From Thiohalocapsa sp963698775 (GTDB lineage: Bacteria; Pseudomonadota; Gammaproteobacteria; Chromatiales; Chromatiaceae), in contig CAVOSE010000013.1 in assembly GCA_963698775.1 (NCBI GenBank), positions 29,592 to 93,591 of the forward strand: DNA of 64,000 nt, written 5' to 3'. Positions 38,881 through 46,782 of this stretch are shown piece by piece. The notes under the pieces were generated by a model that had not been told where the DNA came from, searched no databases, and saw only the letters and a list, made by a program, of their open reading frames with translations. The number at the start of each line of letters is the position of its first letter. Positions within the stretch are counted from its first letter, which is position 1. Made by a program: the position numbers and the translations under genes.

Positions 38881-38904
38881 GATACCGATACCGATACCGA
38901 TACC
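38881..38904. repeat. Microsatellite, four copies of GATACC
   Basis: Four perfect tandem hexamers lie about 110 bp downstream of crtA in non-coding DNA, next to imperfect GGGATC repeats (about 38838-38856). Confidence 0.8.
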
Positions 38905-38974
38905 GAATGATCCTGAGTCGTCGGCCTGATGCGAAGCCTCGCTAGGGCTAGCCCCAAGGTCTGCGCTGCGACGC

Positions 38975-39778
38975 TCAGGCGACGACAGCCCGCAGCGTCG
39001 GATACAGCAGGATGACGCCGGTGACCGCCGCGGTGCCGAGAAACATCAGCCGCAGGAAGCGATTGCCCTGCTTGATGCCAAAGCTGGCGCCGAAGTAGCT
39101 ACCGAGCAGCGCGCCGAGGATCAGGCCCGGCGCCAGCGGCCAGATGACATGTCCCATAAAGACGTGGGCGACGGCGCCGACCCCATTCCAGAAGATGCCA
39201 TTGGCGGCCAGGGTCATGGCGGTGGCATGGAGCTGATCGTAGCGCAACAGCCAGAGGTAGATGAAGGTGGTAAAGACGCCGCTGCCGGCACTGATCCAAC
39301 CGGAATAGAAGGCTGCCGGAACTAAGCACAGCGAGCCGATCAGCAGCAACCGGGGCGACAGACGCGCGGGGTCGAACAGATCAGGCGCGGCCTTTTTCGC
39401 CACCGTGATCAGCACCATCGCGATAATGACCCCGCCCACCAACGGCTCCATCACCTCGCCGGGCACCGAGGCGGCGAAGCGCGTACCAAGCACGACGAAC
39501 GGCAGGCCAATCAACGCCGTCCACCAAAACACACGCCAGTCGATCAGCCCCTCACGCATGTAGCGGATGGTCGATCCGATACCGATAAAGCCCACGGCGA
39601 GCTTATGACTGGCCAGCGCATTGATAAACGGCAAGCCGGTGAACAACAACACCGGCAGCAGGATCAGCCCGGCACCGCCGCCGGAGAGGCTGGAGAAAAA
39701 ACAGGCTGCGAAGCTAGCGGCGAAGGTGAGCAGGACCAGCGCCAGGCTGATGTCTTGAAAATATTCCATGCGATGCAT
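38975..39778 (-). CDS. TauE/SafE-family permease
   Basis: The 267-residue inner-membrane protein has about eight hydrophobic segments. The family start is ALVLLTFAASFAACFFSSLS followed by GGGAGLILLPVLLFTGLP, then ALASHKLAVGFIGIGSTIRY. In the second half GWISAGSGVFTTFIYLWLL repeats the glycine-rich motif. TauE/SafE proteins move sulfite, sulfonates or organic anions. In a sulfur-oxidising phototroph, sulfite export is plausible but unproven. No sulfur-oxidation genes flank it. Confidence 0.88.
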   Translation of the reverse strand: MHRMEYFQDISLALVLLTFAASFAACFFSSLSGGGAGLILLPVLLFTGLPFINALASHKLAVGFIGIGSTIRYMREGLIDWRVFWWTALIGLPFVVLGTRFAASVPGEVMEPLVGGVIIAMVLITVAKKAAPDLFDPARLSPRLLLIGSLCLVPAAFYSGWISAGSGVFTTFIYLWLLRYDQLHATAMTLAANGIFWNGVGAVAHVFMGHVIWPLAPGLILGALLGSYFGASFGIKQGNRFLRLMFLGTAAVTGVILLYPTLRAVVA

Positions 39779-40229
39779 TCTGCGCCAAGTTCCGGCCAGC
39801 GCAAAAGGGCCGCACTAGGGGCGCCGGTTTTCCAACCGACGCTAGTCCGTCCGAGGGATCATGGATGACCGCGCCCTTGAGAAGCCTAGGGGCCATCCCG
39901 GCGCGGACGGGAAATCGGCGCTCCGAGTCGCGGCCCAGACCGAGCCGAGGGCACTATGCCGGATTCCGCCGCCGCTGCCCACGGACCAGGCCGACGTGAC
40001 TTGTGATGAGGGGTAAAAACAGCAGCAACCGGCCGAGATCGGAGCTTTGTAGCGCAACCCTTGGAGCGTGAGGGCTAACGCTCCTGCCCCCTCCTCTGCG
40101 TTCCATTGCGAGGGACCATGATGCGCCAACAGCAAACCTTCGTAGCAGATGAGAACGTTGATGAGCTGCAGATCTTTTCGATACTTTATAATTAGGAGTA
40201 CTGACGTTCACATGCGGAGGAAGAAGCAA
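39779..40229. other. Intergenic stretch upstream of the small secreted peptide
   Basis: No convincing gene. The end (40150-40229) becomes AT-rich (CTTTATAATTAGGAG) and likely holds the promoter of the 40230 gene: TATAAT at about 40186-40191 is a perfect -10 hexamer. Confidence 0.5.
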
Positions 40230-40352
40230 ATGAGAAGCACGATCATCCGCATCGCATTGTGTTTTCTTGTCGTATCAGCACTAGCAGTAGTGCCGACATT
40301 AAGCTCTTCAGCGCCTCCAGACCCGCGTTCAGGCACAGGGGGCGAGATCTGA
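40230..40352 (+). CDS. Small secreted peptide, unknown (40 aa)
   Basis: A 40-codon gene whose ATG follows GGAGG by 9 bases. The product is a basic start (MRSTIIR), a hydrophobic core (IALCFLVVSALAVVPTL) and a probable signal peptidase site SSSA, leaving a mature tail of about 12 residues, PPDPRSGTGGEI. A perfect TATAAT lies about 40 bp upstream. I recognise no family. The good start signals, promoter and signal sequence make it more than a chance frame, but expression is unproven. It stands alone between the TauE-like gene and purE. Confidence 0.55.
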   Translation: MRSTIIRIALCFLVVSALAVVPTLSSSAPPDPRSGTGGEI

Positions 40353-40799
40353 CCGGAAAGCATAGTGGCCAGTGTGTGACGATCGAACTGAATAAATGAT
40401 CGTTCGCGTTGGGCGGGGGATAAGGGACACCTAACCAGGCCTACTTCCCTCTCGCCCAAGTCGCTTTTCTATCAGAGATCTTGCTTGGCGGATAGCGCTG
40501 GCTTCAGCATGATTTCTTGATCTCGCCTTCGTTGGTTAGGGATCTTTAATCGGCTGCTTTAGCTCGATCCCAGCCCATCTTCCCCCGCTCGGAGAGTCTG
40601 GCACCTCGGAAAAAATAGAAGGTGGCGTAGAGAGCGTTACTGAGCCCGATATCGAGGGCGCAAACTGTTCGCACTGGGCGCACTCTGCCGATCAGGACAT
40701 ACTTGAAGGCGGCATGCAGTTGAAAGTAGCCGAAACAGCCAGACGGAGGCGCCGGGTCTGGCAACGCCGAAAGCATAAAAAGCGAGGCCACACGAGACG
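40353..40799. other. Intergenic stretch, no supported gene
   Basis: An 85-codon frame on the minus strand (40546-40803) has no recognisable motif and begins inside purE, so it is not called. The stretch is the 3' flank of both convergent units. No clear terminator is seen. Confidence 0.5.
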
Positions 40800-41345
40800 T
40801 CAACCGCGCTTTCGGCCGGCGGCGACAGTTTCGGCGGTGATCTCACCGGCGGCCATGCGCGCGACCTTTCCGAGCACCTGGCCTTCGAGGTCGTGCTTGA
40901 AGGCAGCGACGCGCTCGAGGATGGCCGGATCGGCGGTACCGAGGATCTGCGCGGCCAGCAGGCCGGCGTTCTTGGCGCCGTTGATGGCGACGGTAGCCAC
41001 CGGCACACCGGCGGGCATCTGCACAATGGAGAGCAGGGAGTCCTGGCCGGACAGCGACGAGGTCTTAACCGGCACACCGATGACCGGCAGCGGTGTGATC
41101 GCGGCGGCCATGCCGGGAAGATGGGCGGCGCCACCGGCACCGGCGATGATGACCTTGAGTCCTCGGGCCACTGCGCTTTCTGCGTAATCATAAAGTCGCT
41201 TCGGGGTGCGATGCGCGGAGACGATGGTCATCTCGTAGGCGACGCCGAGGTCGCCAAGGGCATTGGCGGCGGCTTGCATCACCGGCAGATCGGAGTCGCT
41301 GCCCATGATGATGCCGACGCGCGGCTGGGCATTGTCGTTAGTCAT
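40800..41345 (-). CDS. purE: N5-carboxyaminoimidazole ribonucleotide mutase
   Basis: PurE moves the carboxyl group of N5-CAIR to give CAIR in purine synthesis. The 181-residue protein contains VGIIMGSDSDLPVMQAAANA, TIVSAHRTPKRLYDYAESA, IAGAGGAAHLPGMAAAITPL and PVIGVPVKTSSLSGQDSLLS, then MPAGVPVATVAINGAKNAG. These are the class I PurE signatures including the catalytic SDxD and SAHRTP. It overlaps purK by 4 bp (ATGA). Confidence 0.97.
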   Translation of the reverse strand: MTNDNAQPRVGIIMGSDSDLPVMQAAANALGDLGVAYEMTIVSAHRTPKRLYDYAESAVARGLKVIIAGAGGAAHLPGMAAAITPLPVIGVPVKTSSLSGQDSLLSIVQMPAGVPVATVAINGAKNAGLLAAQILGTADPAILERVAAFKHDLEGQVLGKVARMAAGEITAETVAAGRKRG

Positions 41346-42517
41346 ACTGTTTCCTCTTCCTCGCCCTCGATGCGGATCAGGTCGCGGACCCGTTCCGCCT
41401 TCTCGCGAGCTCGCTCGATATCTTGGTCGAGTACTGTGACATGGCCCATCTTTCGATGGGCGCGGGTGGTGGCCTTGCCGTACAGATGCAGCGAGACACC
41501 AGGAATTGCGAGCGCCGCACGCAACCCGCGAATGACCGGGCGGCCAGTGAATCCCGGCGCACCGAGCAGATTGATCATCGCCGCTGGCGCCAGCAAATCG
41601 ACGGCACCGAGGGGCAGGCCCGTGATGGCCCGTAATTGCTGCTCGAACTGGTCCGTCATGCAGGCCTCGATCGTGTAATGTCCGGAGTTGTGGGTACGCG
41701 GAGCCACCTCGTTCACCAGTAACTCGCCGTTCTTGGTCAGGAACATCTCGACACCGAAGATGCCGACCCCGGCGAGCGCCTGCACCGTTTCGATCGCGAG
41801 CCGACGCGCCGCCTCGGCCACGGCTGCGGGGATGCGCGCGGGCGCAAGCAGCATGTCGAGGATGTTCTCGCCGGCGCGGACCACCATTTCCACCGGCGGG
41901 TAACAGCGTGTGTCGCCGTCCTGGCCGCGCGCCACCATCACCGCCAGCTCCATCCGCGCAGGAATGAAGCGCTCGATCAGCGACGGCACCGGCAGGTGGC
42001 GTTCGAAGTCCGCGGCCGTCTGCATCACCTGGACGCCACGACCGTCGTAACCCCCACGGCGGGCCTTCTGCACCAGCGGGTAGCCGAACTGCCTGAACTG
42101 TTCGGCATCGGGCTGATCGGCGGCAACGAACTTGGCATTGGCAATGCCGGCAGCGGTCAGCACCTGCTTCTGGCTCAGCTTGTCCTGAATGTCCGCCAAC
42201 AGTCCCGGACAGGGAAAGATGCGTCGTCCGGCGCGGGACAGCTCGATCAGGGTATGGGTATCGATGTCCTCGATGTCGAAGGTCGTGACATCGCAGGATT
42301 CCGCCAGTTCGCGGAGCGCGGCAGGGTCGTGATAATTGCCGACGATTTGGTGACCAGCAACCTGCCCGGCCGGGGAATTGGGCGTGGGGTCGAGCACGAC
42401 GCAGGTGCAGCCGAGGCTGCGCGCGGCGCGCACCATCATGCGCCCCAGTTGACCGCCGCCGATAATACCGATGCGGGCGACCGGGTAGGGATAGGCGTCG
42501 CTATCTGATTGATTCAT
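41342..42517 (-). CDS. purK: N5-carboxyaminoimidazole ribonucleotide synthase
   Basis: PurK is an ATP-grasp ligase that uses ATP and bicarbonate to carboxylate AIR. The 391 residues include RIGIIGGGQLGRMMVRAARS, FDIEDIDTHTLIELS, PLVQKARRGGYDGRGVQVMQ, IERFIPARMELAVMVARGQD and LLVNEVAPRTHNSGHYTIEA. It starts within the cbbR stop codon (4-bp ATGA overlap) and ends within the purE start, so the three genes form a tight translational unit. Confidence 0.97.
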   Translation of the reverse strand: MNQSDSDAYPYPVARIGIIGGGQLGRMMVRAARSLGCTCVVLDPTPNSPAGQVAGHQIVGNYHDPAALRELAESCDVTTFDIEDIDTHTLIELSRAGRRIFPCPGLLADIQDKLSQKQVLTAAGIANAKFVAADQPDAEQFRQFGYPLVQKARRGGYDGRGVQVMQTAADFERHLPVPSLIERFIPARMELAVMVARGQDGDTRCYPPVEMVVRAGENILDMLLAPARIPAAVAEAARRLAIETVQALAGVGIFGVEMFLTKNGELLVNEVAPRTHNSGHYTIEACMTDQFEQQLRAITGLPLGAVDLLAPAAMINLLGAPGFTGRPVIRGLRAALAIPGVSLHLYGKATTRAHRKMGHVTVLDQDIERAREKAERVRDLIRIEGEEEETV

Positions 42518-43545
42518 TTCGGCTTATCGCCTGCAAGCAGAAGTTCGCGGGTACGCTCGAAGGCGGCCTCGGCCTCGGCCAACCGCGCGTGGATCTCGGG
42601 CTCGTATTCGATCGCAAAGTCGAGGAAGGTGCGCGCAACCAACGACAGCTCACGCCCGCGCCAGTGCACGAGGTGCCAGCGACGCATCAGCGGGAAGCCC
42701 TCGATATCGAGCAGGGCCAGGCGCCCACCGCCGCTCTCCAGCGTCAGTGAATGCAGCGACAGCGCTGAGATGCCGAGCCCGCCGACGATGGCGTGCTTGA
42801 TGGCCTCGTTGCTTCCCAGCTGCATACGCACCCGGGGTTGTAAGCCGGCCGCGGCGAACTGCTTCAGCATCGAGTCGCGTACGCCCGAGCCGGGCTCCCG
42901 CAAGATCAGGTTCTCCTGCGCCAGACGGCGCAACGGGATGTTGCGCTCTCTGGCCAGGGGGTGATCGGCGCGCGCCACCATCACAAGCGGATTGGGCGCG
43001 AACGGCACCGCCTCGATCTGCTCACTCTCCTCCCCCGGCTGGCCCATGACGTAGAGGTCATCGTCGTGGCCGGTCAGACGCTCGAGGATGCTCTCGCGGT
43101 TGGTCACTTGCAGCGAGACATCGATCCCGGGGTAGCGCTGGCAAAAGGCACCGAGAATTTCCGGCGCCACATACGCTGCCGTGGTGAGCACGCCCAGACG
43201 TAGACGACCGCGCTTAAGGCCTTTCAGGTCGGCCAATGTGATTTCTAGATTCGATAGCGTGCTGAGGATCTCGCGACAGGCCGAGTACACCTCGCGGCCC
43301 GCATCGGTTGGCTCGACGCTGCGCCCGACCTGGCGAAACAGCGGCGTGCCCAGCGCCTCCGACAGCTTCTTGATTTGCATCGAGACCGTCGGCTGAGTCA
43401 GGAACAGCTCCTCGGCTGCGCGCGTGAAGCTGCCGAGGCGCACAATGGCCTCCAGCAGTTGCAACTGGCGCAGAGTGGTGTGTCTGACGAGGTAGTCAGT
43501 GCCCCCGCCGGCGGACGCGGCGCGATTGTCGTTGGAATCGACCAT
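42514..43545 (-). CDS. cbbR: LysR-family regulator, CbbR type
   Basis: A 343-residue LysR regulator. After about 22 variable residues comes the winged helix-turn-helix: RQLQLLEAIVRLGSFTRAAE and ELFLTQPTVSMQIKKLSEAL. The effector domain includes RLRLGVLTTAAYVAPEILGA, FCQRYPGIDVSLQVTNRESI and DDDLYVMGQPGEESEQIEA, a pattern typical of CbbR, the activator of Calvin-cycle operons. It is encoded about 280 bp beyond the distal end of the carboxysome operon on the same strand rather than divergently from cbbL, and overlaps purK by 4 bp. Distinguishing CbbR from close paralogues such as CysB-like or RbcR would need a tree. Confidence 0.88.
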   Translation of the reverse strand: MVDSNDNRAASAGGGTDYLVRHTTLRQLQLLEAIVRLGSFTRAAEELFLTQPTVSMQIKKLSEALGTPLFRQVGRSVEPTDAGREVYSACREILSTLSNLEITLADLKGLKRGRLRLGVLTTAAYVAPEILGAFCQRYPGIDVSLQVTNRESILERLTGHDDDLYVMGQPGEESEQIEAVPFAPNPLVMVARADHPLARERNIPLRRLAQENLILREPGSGVRDSMLKQFAAAGLQPRVRMQLGSNEAIKHAIVGGLGISALSLHSLTLESGGGRLALLDIEGFPLMRRWHLVHWRGRELSLVARTFLDFAIEYEPEIHARLAEAEAAFERTRELLLAGDKPK

Positions 43546-43781
43546 GGCGGCATGGCGACGGCTCTACCAGCAGGGCTATTCTTTTGCGTTCAGCCCGATG
43601 ACCGACGCCAGGATGGCCCTACACCGGCGCGAACCCTGACATCCATCGACGACTAGATAGGCGGCGACTGGATCGGGGCCGTGGGCAGCGAGCGACGCTC
43701 TATTTGCAACCCTCAAGTGGAAAGCACCGCAGCTTAACGCGTTTCCTCAAGCCGCTCCAGCCGCACAAGCAGGCCGATGAA

Positions 43782-43841
43782 CGCGTCTGGCGGGAAAATA
43801 ATGAGGAGTGGTTCTGGCCCGGTTCAGTCTGGCCAGACGCG
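43782..43841. repeat. Inverted repeat spanning the 3' end of the mcdB-like gene
   Basis: CGCGTCTGGC (43782-43791) and GCCAGACGCG (43832-43841) are perfect 10-bp complements with a 40-base loop containing the stop codon of the last carboxysome-operon gene. It may be an mRNA 3' structure or chance. Confidence 0.4.
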
Positions 43842-44135
43842 CTGACCGGTTTGGAACGGATCAGCGGCTGCCGACCGCGAAGCAGATGCTGTCGGCGCTG
43901 GCCGCGGAGCCGCGCCGCGGGCGGTTGCCGAAGCGCCGCGAGACGCGGCTGCGGACGTCTTTTTGGTTGTTCGGGTCGACGTCGATCGGGCACCAGTAGT
44001 GGTGGCAGTGGCCTTGGTCGCTTTAGGCTGGGCCGAAGCTACCGGGGGAGCAGTGGCTGGGGCGGAAGCGAGCGGAGTCGACGTTGCCCCCTGCTCAGTG
44101 GCTTCGTTCGCGGTCGCGGCCTTTTGTTCGCTCAT
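43824..44135 (-). CDS. Low-complexity protein ending RVWPD, candidate alpha-McdB
   Basis: A 103-residue protein composed almost entirely of Ala, Thr, Ser, Pro, Lys and Arg, predicted disordered, ending DPFQTGQRVWPD. The short conserved C terminus with its single Trp contrasts with the degenerate body. Alpha-carboxysome McdB proteins, which position carboxysomes with the ParA-type McdA, are small, disordered and carry an invariant Trp near the C terminus, and sit at the distal end of cso operons, so this is a good candidate. Its ATG overlaps the acRAF-like stop by 4 bp. No McdA gene is adjacent. An alternative is a Rubisco- or shell-binding linker. Confidence 0.6.
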   Translation of the reverse strand: MSEQKAATANEATEQGATSTPLASAPATAPPVASAQPKATKATATTTGARSTSTRTTKKTSAAASRGASATARGAAPRPAPTASASRSAAADPFQTGQRVWPD

Positions 44136-44473
44136 GATGCATCCTCGTTAGGGGTCACGAAGCTGTCAACACGCTCGGCGAAGCGCTCAGCCTCGCCGCT
44201 GAGGGTACCACTGTCTTCGTCGGCAAACAGCGTCATGTTGACGTAGGTCCGGCCGAAGCTGAGGTTCGGGTAGACCCCCGTCTTTTCGGACAATTCGGCG
44301 GCGCGGTCGAGAAAATCCCGCAATGCCTCATAATCGTCAAATTCCATCCGCCTCTCGAGCCGTAGCGGCCGCTCGCGCCGACGCCAAGGATGGCCACCTG
44401 TCACAGCGCCGAGTCTACCGCTGGTTGCCGTGGTGTCTGCGCCGGACAGATCGGTGGAGTCAGAAGTAGGCAC
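44132..44473 (-). CDS. acRAF-like pterin dehydratase-fold protein (Rubisco assembly factor)
   Basis: A 113-residue protein with a variable N-terminal 40 residues, then LERRMEFDDYEALRDFLDRA, AELSEKTGVYPNLSFGRTYV and NMTLFADEDSGTLSGEAERF. This is the pterin-4a-carbinolamine dehydratase fold as found in alpha-carboxysome operons (acRAF), where it acts as a Rubisco assembly chaperone. The dehydratase-type HHP catalytic histidines are absent (YPNLSFGRTY replaces HHP), arguing against pterin chemistry. It overlaps the ferritin-like gene by 14 bp and the next gene by 4 bp. Confidence 0.82.
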   Translation of the reverse strand: MPTSDSTDLSGADTTATSGRLGAVTGGHPWRRRERPLRLERRMEFDDYEALRDFLDRAAELSEKTGVYPNLSFGRTYVNMTLFADEDSGTLSGEAERFAERVDSFVTPNEDAS

Positions 44474-44936
44474 GCTCGTCTCCCTGCACTCGGCGTGCGA
44501 CTCCTAGGGCCTCCAGCCAGTCCTCGATCTCCACCGCGTGGTGCATCTCGTCCTGCAACAGGGCGTTGAAGAACTCCGCGTTCTCGTGGTCGGCGATTCG
44601 ACGGCAAAAAGAGGTGGCTTCGTCGTACAGGGCCACGATTTCCGCCTCAAGGGCTGCGTCCTGCAACAGCAGATCCACGAGCGTTCGCGCAACGCCAGCG
44701 GGACGCAGTTGCGAGGCATTGGGGGCGGCGCCCAGCCCGAGCATGCGTTTGACCAGTCGCTCGGCGTGCTGCATCTCCTCGACGGTCTCGCGCCGAAAGC
44801 GATCGGCGGCCTCGCTCAGCCCCCAGGCCTCCGCAAGGGCAGCCTGCGTCATGTACTGCTGCACCGCGGAATACTCGAGGCTCAAGGCCCTGCCCAGGTA
44901 GCCGAGGGTGCGCGGATGGATGCTGGCGTGGCGCAT
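44460..44936 (-). CDS. Bacterioferritin-like protein of the carboxysome operon
   Basis: A 158-residue four-helix ferritin-like protein. Candidate diiron ligands are present: LSLEYSAVQQYMTQA, then EEMQHAERLVKRML (ExxH), then LEAEIVALYDEATSFC and LLQDEMHHAVEIEDWL (ExxH). Ferritin-like genes recur in alpha-carboxysome operons of proteobacteria, where their role is unknown. Its start is about 150 bp downstream of the third csoS1 gene. No heme-binding Met of classical Bfr can be assigned with confidence. Confidence 0.85.
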   Translation of the reverse strand: MRHASIHPRTLGYLGRALSLEYSAVQQYMTQAALAEAWGLSEAADRFRRETVEEMQHAERLVKRMLGLGAAPNASQLRPAGVARTLVDLLLQDAALEAEIVALYDEATSFCRRIADHENAEFFNALLQDEMHHAVEIEDWLEALGVARRVQGDERAYF

Positions 44937-45088
44937 GGCGGAGATTGCGTGAACTCGCTGTCGCGTACTGTGTTGGCCGAGGACGACCCCAAGCCGATGG
45001 CTTGCGGCCAGAGATGGTGGATGCGATGCCGTTACCTGGCCTCAGCATCCATCCTTAAGCCTGCTGGTTCGCGCTCGACGATCCGGTG

Positions 45089-45394
45089 CTAGTCCGCGGA
45101 GCCACCGCCGGTGGGCAGCACAGGCTCCACCTCACGGTGCGGACGCGCGATGATGTGGGCAGCAACCAGGCCGTCGCCGACACGTTCGCAGGCGTCAGCA
45201 CCGGCACGCACGGCGGCGTTCACTGCGCCGGTCTCGCCGCGTACCAGCACGGTGACATAACCGCCACCGACGAACTCGCGCCCAATGAGACGCACTTCGG
45301 CTGCCTTGGTCATGGCGTCCGCCGCCTCAATCGCCGGTACCAGACCGCGCGTCTCGATCATTCCGAGGGCAATGCCCATGGTCTCATTTGCCAT
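45089..45394 (-). CDS. csoS1: Carboxysome shell hexamer CsoS1 (copy 3)
   Basis: A 101-residue BMC-domain protein that forms hexameric shell facets. MGIALGMIETRGLVPAIEAA begins the fold, followed by MTKAAEVRLIGREFVGGGYV, TVLVRGETGAVNAAVRAGAD and GDGLVAAHIIARPHREVEPV. It differs from the neighbouring copy at 45530 by a single residue (Ala for Thr at position 100), while the DNA shows many synonymous changes. It is the third CsoS1 gene in operon order. Confidence 0.96.
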   Translation of the reverse strand: MANETMGIALGMIETRGLVPAIEAADAMTKAAEVRLIGREFVGGGYVTVLVRGETGAVNAAVRAGADACERVGDGLVAAHIIARPHREVEPVLPTGGGSAD

Positions 45395-45529
45395 TTGTCT
45401 TCTCCGTTGAAGTTCGCGCCGGGAATGCGAGCACCCGGATCGCGGTCATATGGTTTGCTGCTGGGCGTCACCGCACCGCAACGGCGTCACCGCCACAGCG
45501 GCCGCGTCGCGGCGTTAGCCGGTTGTTGC

Positions 45530-45835
45530 TCAGTCCGTGCTGCCGCCGCCGGTGGGCAGCACCGGCTCCACCTCACGGTGGGGACGGGCAATGATATGGG
45601 CAGCCACGAGACCGTCACCGACACGCTCGCAGGCATCGGCACCGGCACGGACGGCGGCATTCACGGCGCCAGTCTCGCCGCGCACCAGCACGGTAACGTA
45701 GCCGCCGCCAACGAACTCACGTCCGATCAGCCGCACCTCGGCCGCCTTGGTCATGGCGTCGGCCGCTTCGATCGCTGGTACCAGGCCGCGCGTCTCGATC
45801 ATGCCAAGTGCAATACCCATGGTCTCGTTAGCCAT
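45530..45835 (-). CDS. csoS1: Carboxysome shell hexamer CsoS1 (copy 2)
   Basis: A 101-residue BMC hexamer almost identical to the copy at 45089, with the tail GGGSTD. The central FVGGGYVTVLVRG and the pore-proximal residues are the same as in the other copies. It lies 135 bp upstream of copy 3 and about 160 bp downstream of copy 1 in transcription order; the gaps could carry processing sites or extra ribosome-loading signals that raise hexamer output over pentamers. Confidence 0.96.
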   Translation of the reverse strand: MANETMGIALGMIETRGLVPAIEAADAMTKAAEVRLIGREFVGGGYVTVLVRGETGAVNAAVRAGADACERVGDGLVAAHIIARPHREVEPVLPTGGGSTD

Positions 45836-45996
45836 CGTTTCTCTCCGTCTGTCTAGGTTCGTTGAGTGTTGATTTGGTCGTCACCGGGCCGCTCAGCCCA
45901 GGTGGCAAAATGGGCTAGGTGTTCCCCGCGCCAGCGCCGCGGACGCCGGTTGGCACGCGGCGCTCGCCGCGTGCCCCCGTCGTCAGTCGACGCGCT

Positions 45997-46320
45997 TCAG
46001 CGACCGGGTTGCCCCGCGGCGAACGCGGAGCCCGACTGCGTCAGCACCGGCTCCAGTTCATTGTGCGGGCGGGCGATGATATGCGCCGCCACCAAGCCGT
46101 CACCGACGCGCTCGCAGGCGTCCGCCCCTGCTCGCACGGCGGCGTTCACCGCACCTGTCTCGCCGCGCACCAATACCGTCACATAGCCGCCCCCGACGAA
46201 CTCGCGTCCGATCAGGCGCACCTCGGCGGCCTTTGTCATCGCGTCCGCCGCCTCGATGGCCGGCACAAGGCCGCGCGTCTCAATCATGCCTAGCGCAATG
46301 CCGATTCTTTCGCCTGCCAT
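45997..46320 (-). CDS. csoS1: Carboxysome shell hexamer CsoS1 (copy 1, longer tail)
   Basis: A 107-residue BMC protein with the same core as the other two copies but a different start (MAGERIGIALGM) and a distinct tail after IIARPHNELEPVLTQSGS, ending AAGQPGR. The core from GIALGM to IIARPH is identical. The divergent C terminus faces the shell edge or surface in known CsoS1 hexamers, so this copy may have a specialised facet role. Confidence 0.95.
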   Translation of the reverse strand: MAGERIGIALGMIETRGLVPAIEAADAMTKAAEVRLIGREFVGGGYVTVLVRGETGAVNAAVRAGADACERVGDGLVAAHIIARPHNELEPVLTQSGSAFAAGQPGR

Positions 46321-46428
46321 TTCCAGTATCTCCTGCTTGTCTCGAGCGCCGCGTACATCGCGGCCTGCGTTAACCGATCGAATGCCGTACTTGTCACATA
46401 CCGTGCCGGAAATCCGGGTCCAACCGGC

Positions 46429-46755
46429 CTATGCCGCCTGACTCGCCGCATCGCCCAGGGTCGGCTCCGTTGTGGTCGCCGGGATCGCGGGTTGCGGCTT
46501 CGCAACCTCCTCCGGCGCCCAGTCGTCGATGATTCCGCCGATGGTCAAATCGGTCAGAATCTTCGGGTCGCCCATCGCATAGCGCCCCGCGGAGCCGCTG
46601 ACGGTGAAGACCCAGCTACCTGGCCTAGTACCCACCGGGTCGGTAGCGACCAGCAGGTTGCCCTTGCGGTCCTTCAAGATGCGCAAGGCGCAGTGGTCCA
46701 GTCCTGCCACGCGCTGGGTGCAGACCAGCGTGCCAACGACCTGATTGATCTCCAT
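46429..46755 (-). CDS. csoS4B: Carboxysome vertex pentamer CsoS4B
   Basis: A 108-residue BMV (EutN/CcmL-type) protein capping shell vertices. It begins MEINQVVGTLVCTQRVAGLD and continues HCALRILKDRKGNLLVATDP, VGTRPGSWVFTVSGSAGRYA and LTDLTIGGIIDDW. A tail of about 27 residues rich in Pro, Ala and Thr follows the fold, longer than the compact 80-residue norm. It follows csoS4A by 27 bp. Confidence 0.94.
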   Translation of the reverse strand: MEINQVVGTLVCTQRVAGLDHCALRILKDRKGNLLVATDPVGTRPGSWVFTVSGSAGRYAMGDPKILTDLTIGGIIDDWAPEEVAKPQPAIPATTTEPTLGDAASQAA

Positions 46756-46782
46756 TGCGCGTGCCGCCCAAGGACCACGCCC

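Noticed and set aside
40546..40803. 85-codon minus-strand frame after purE
   Set aside because: It starts inside purE, has no ribosome site or recognisable motif.
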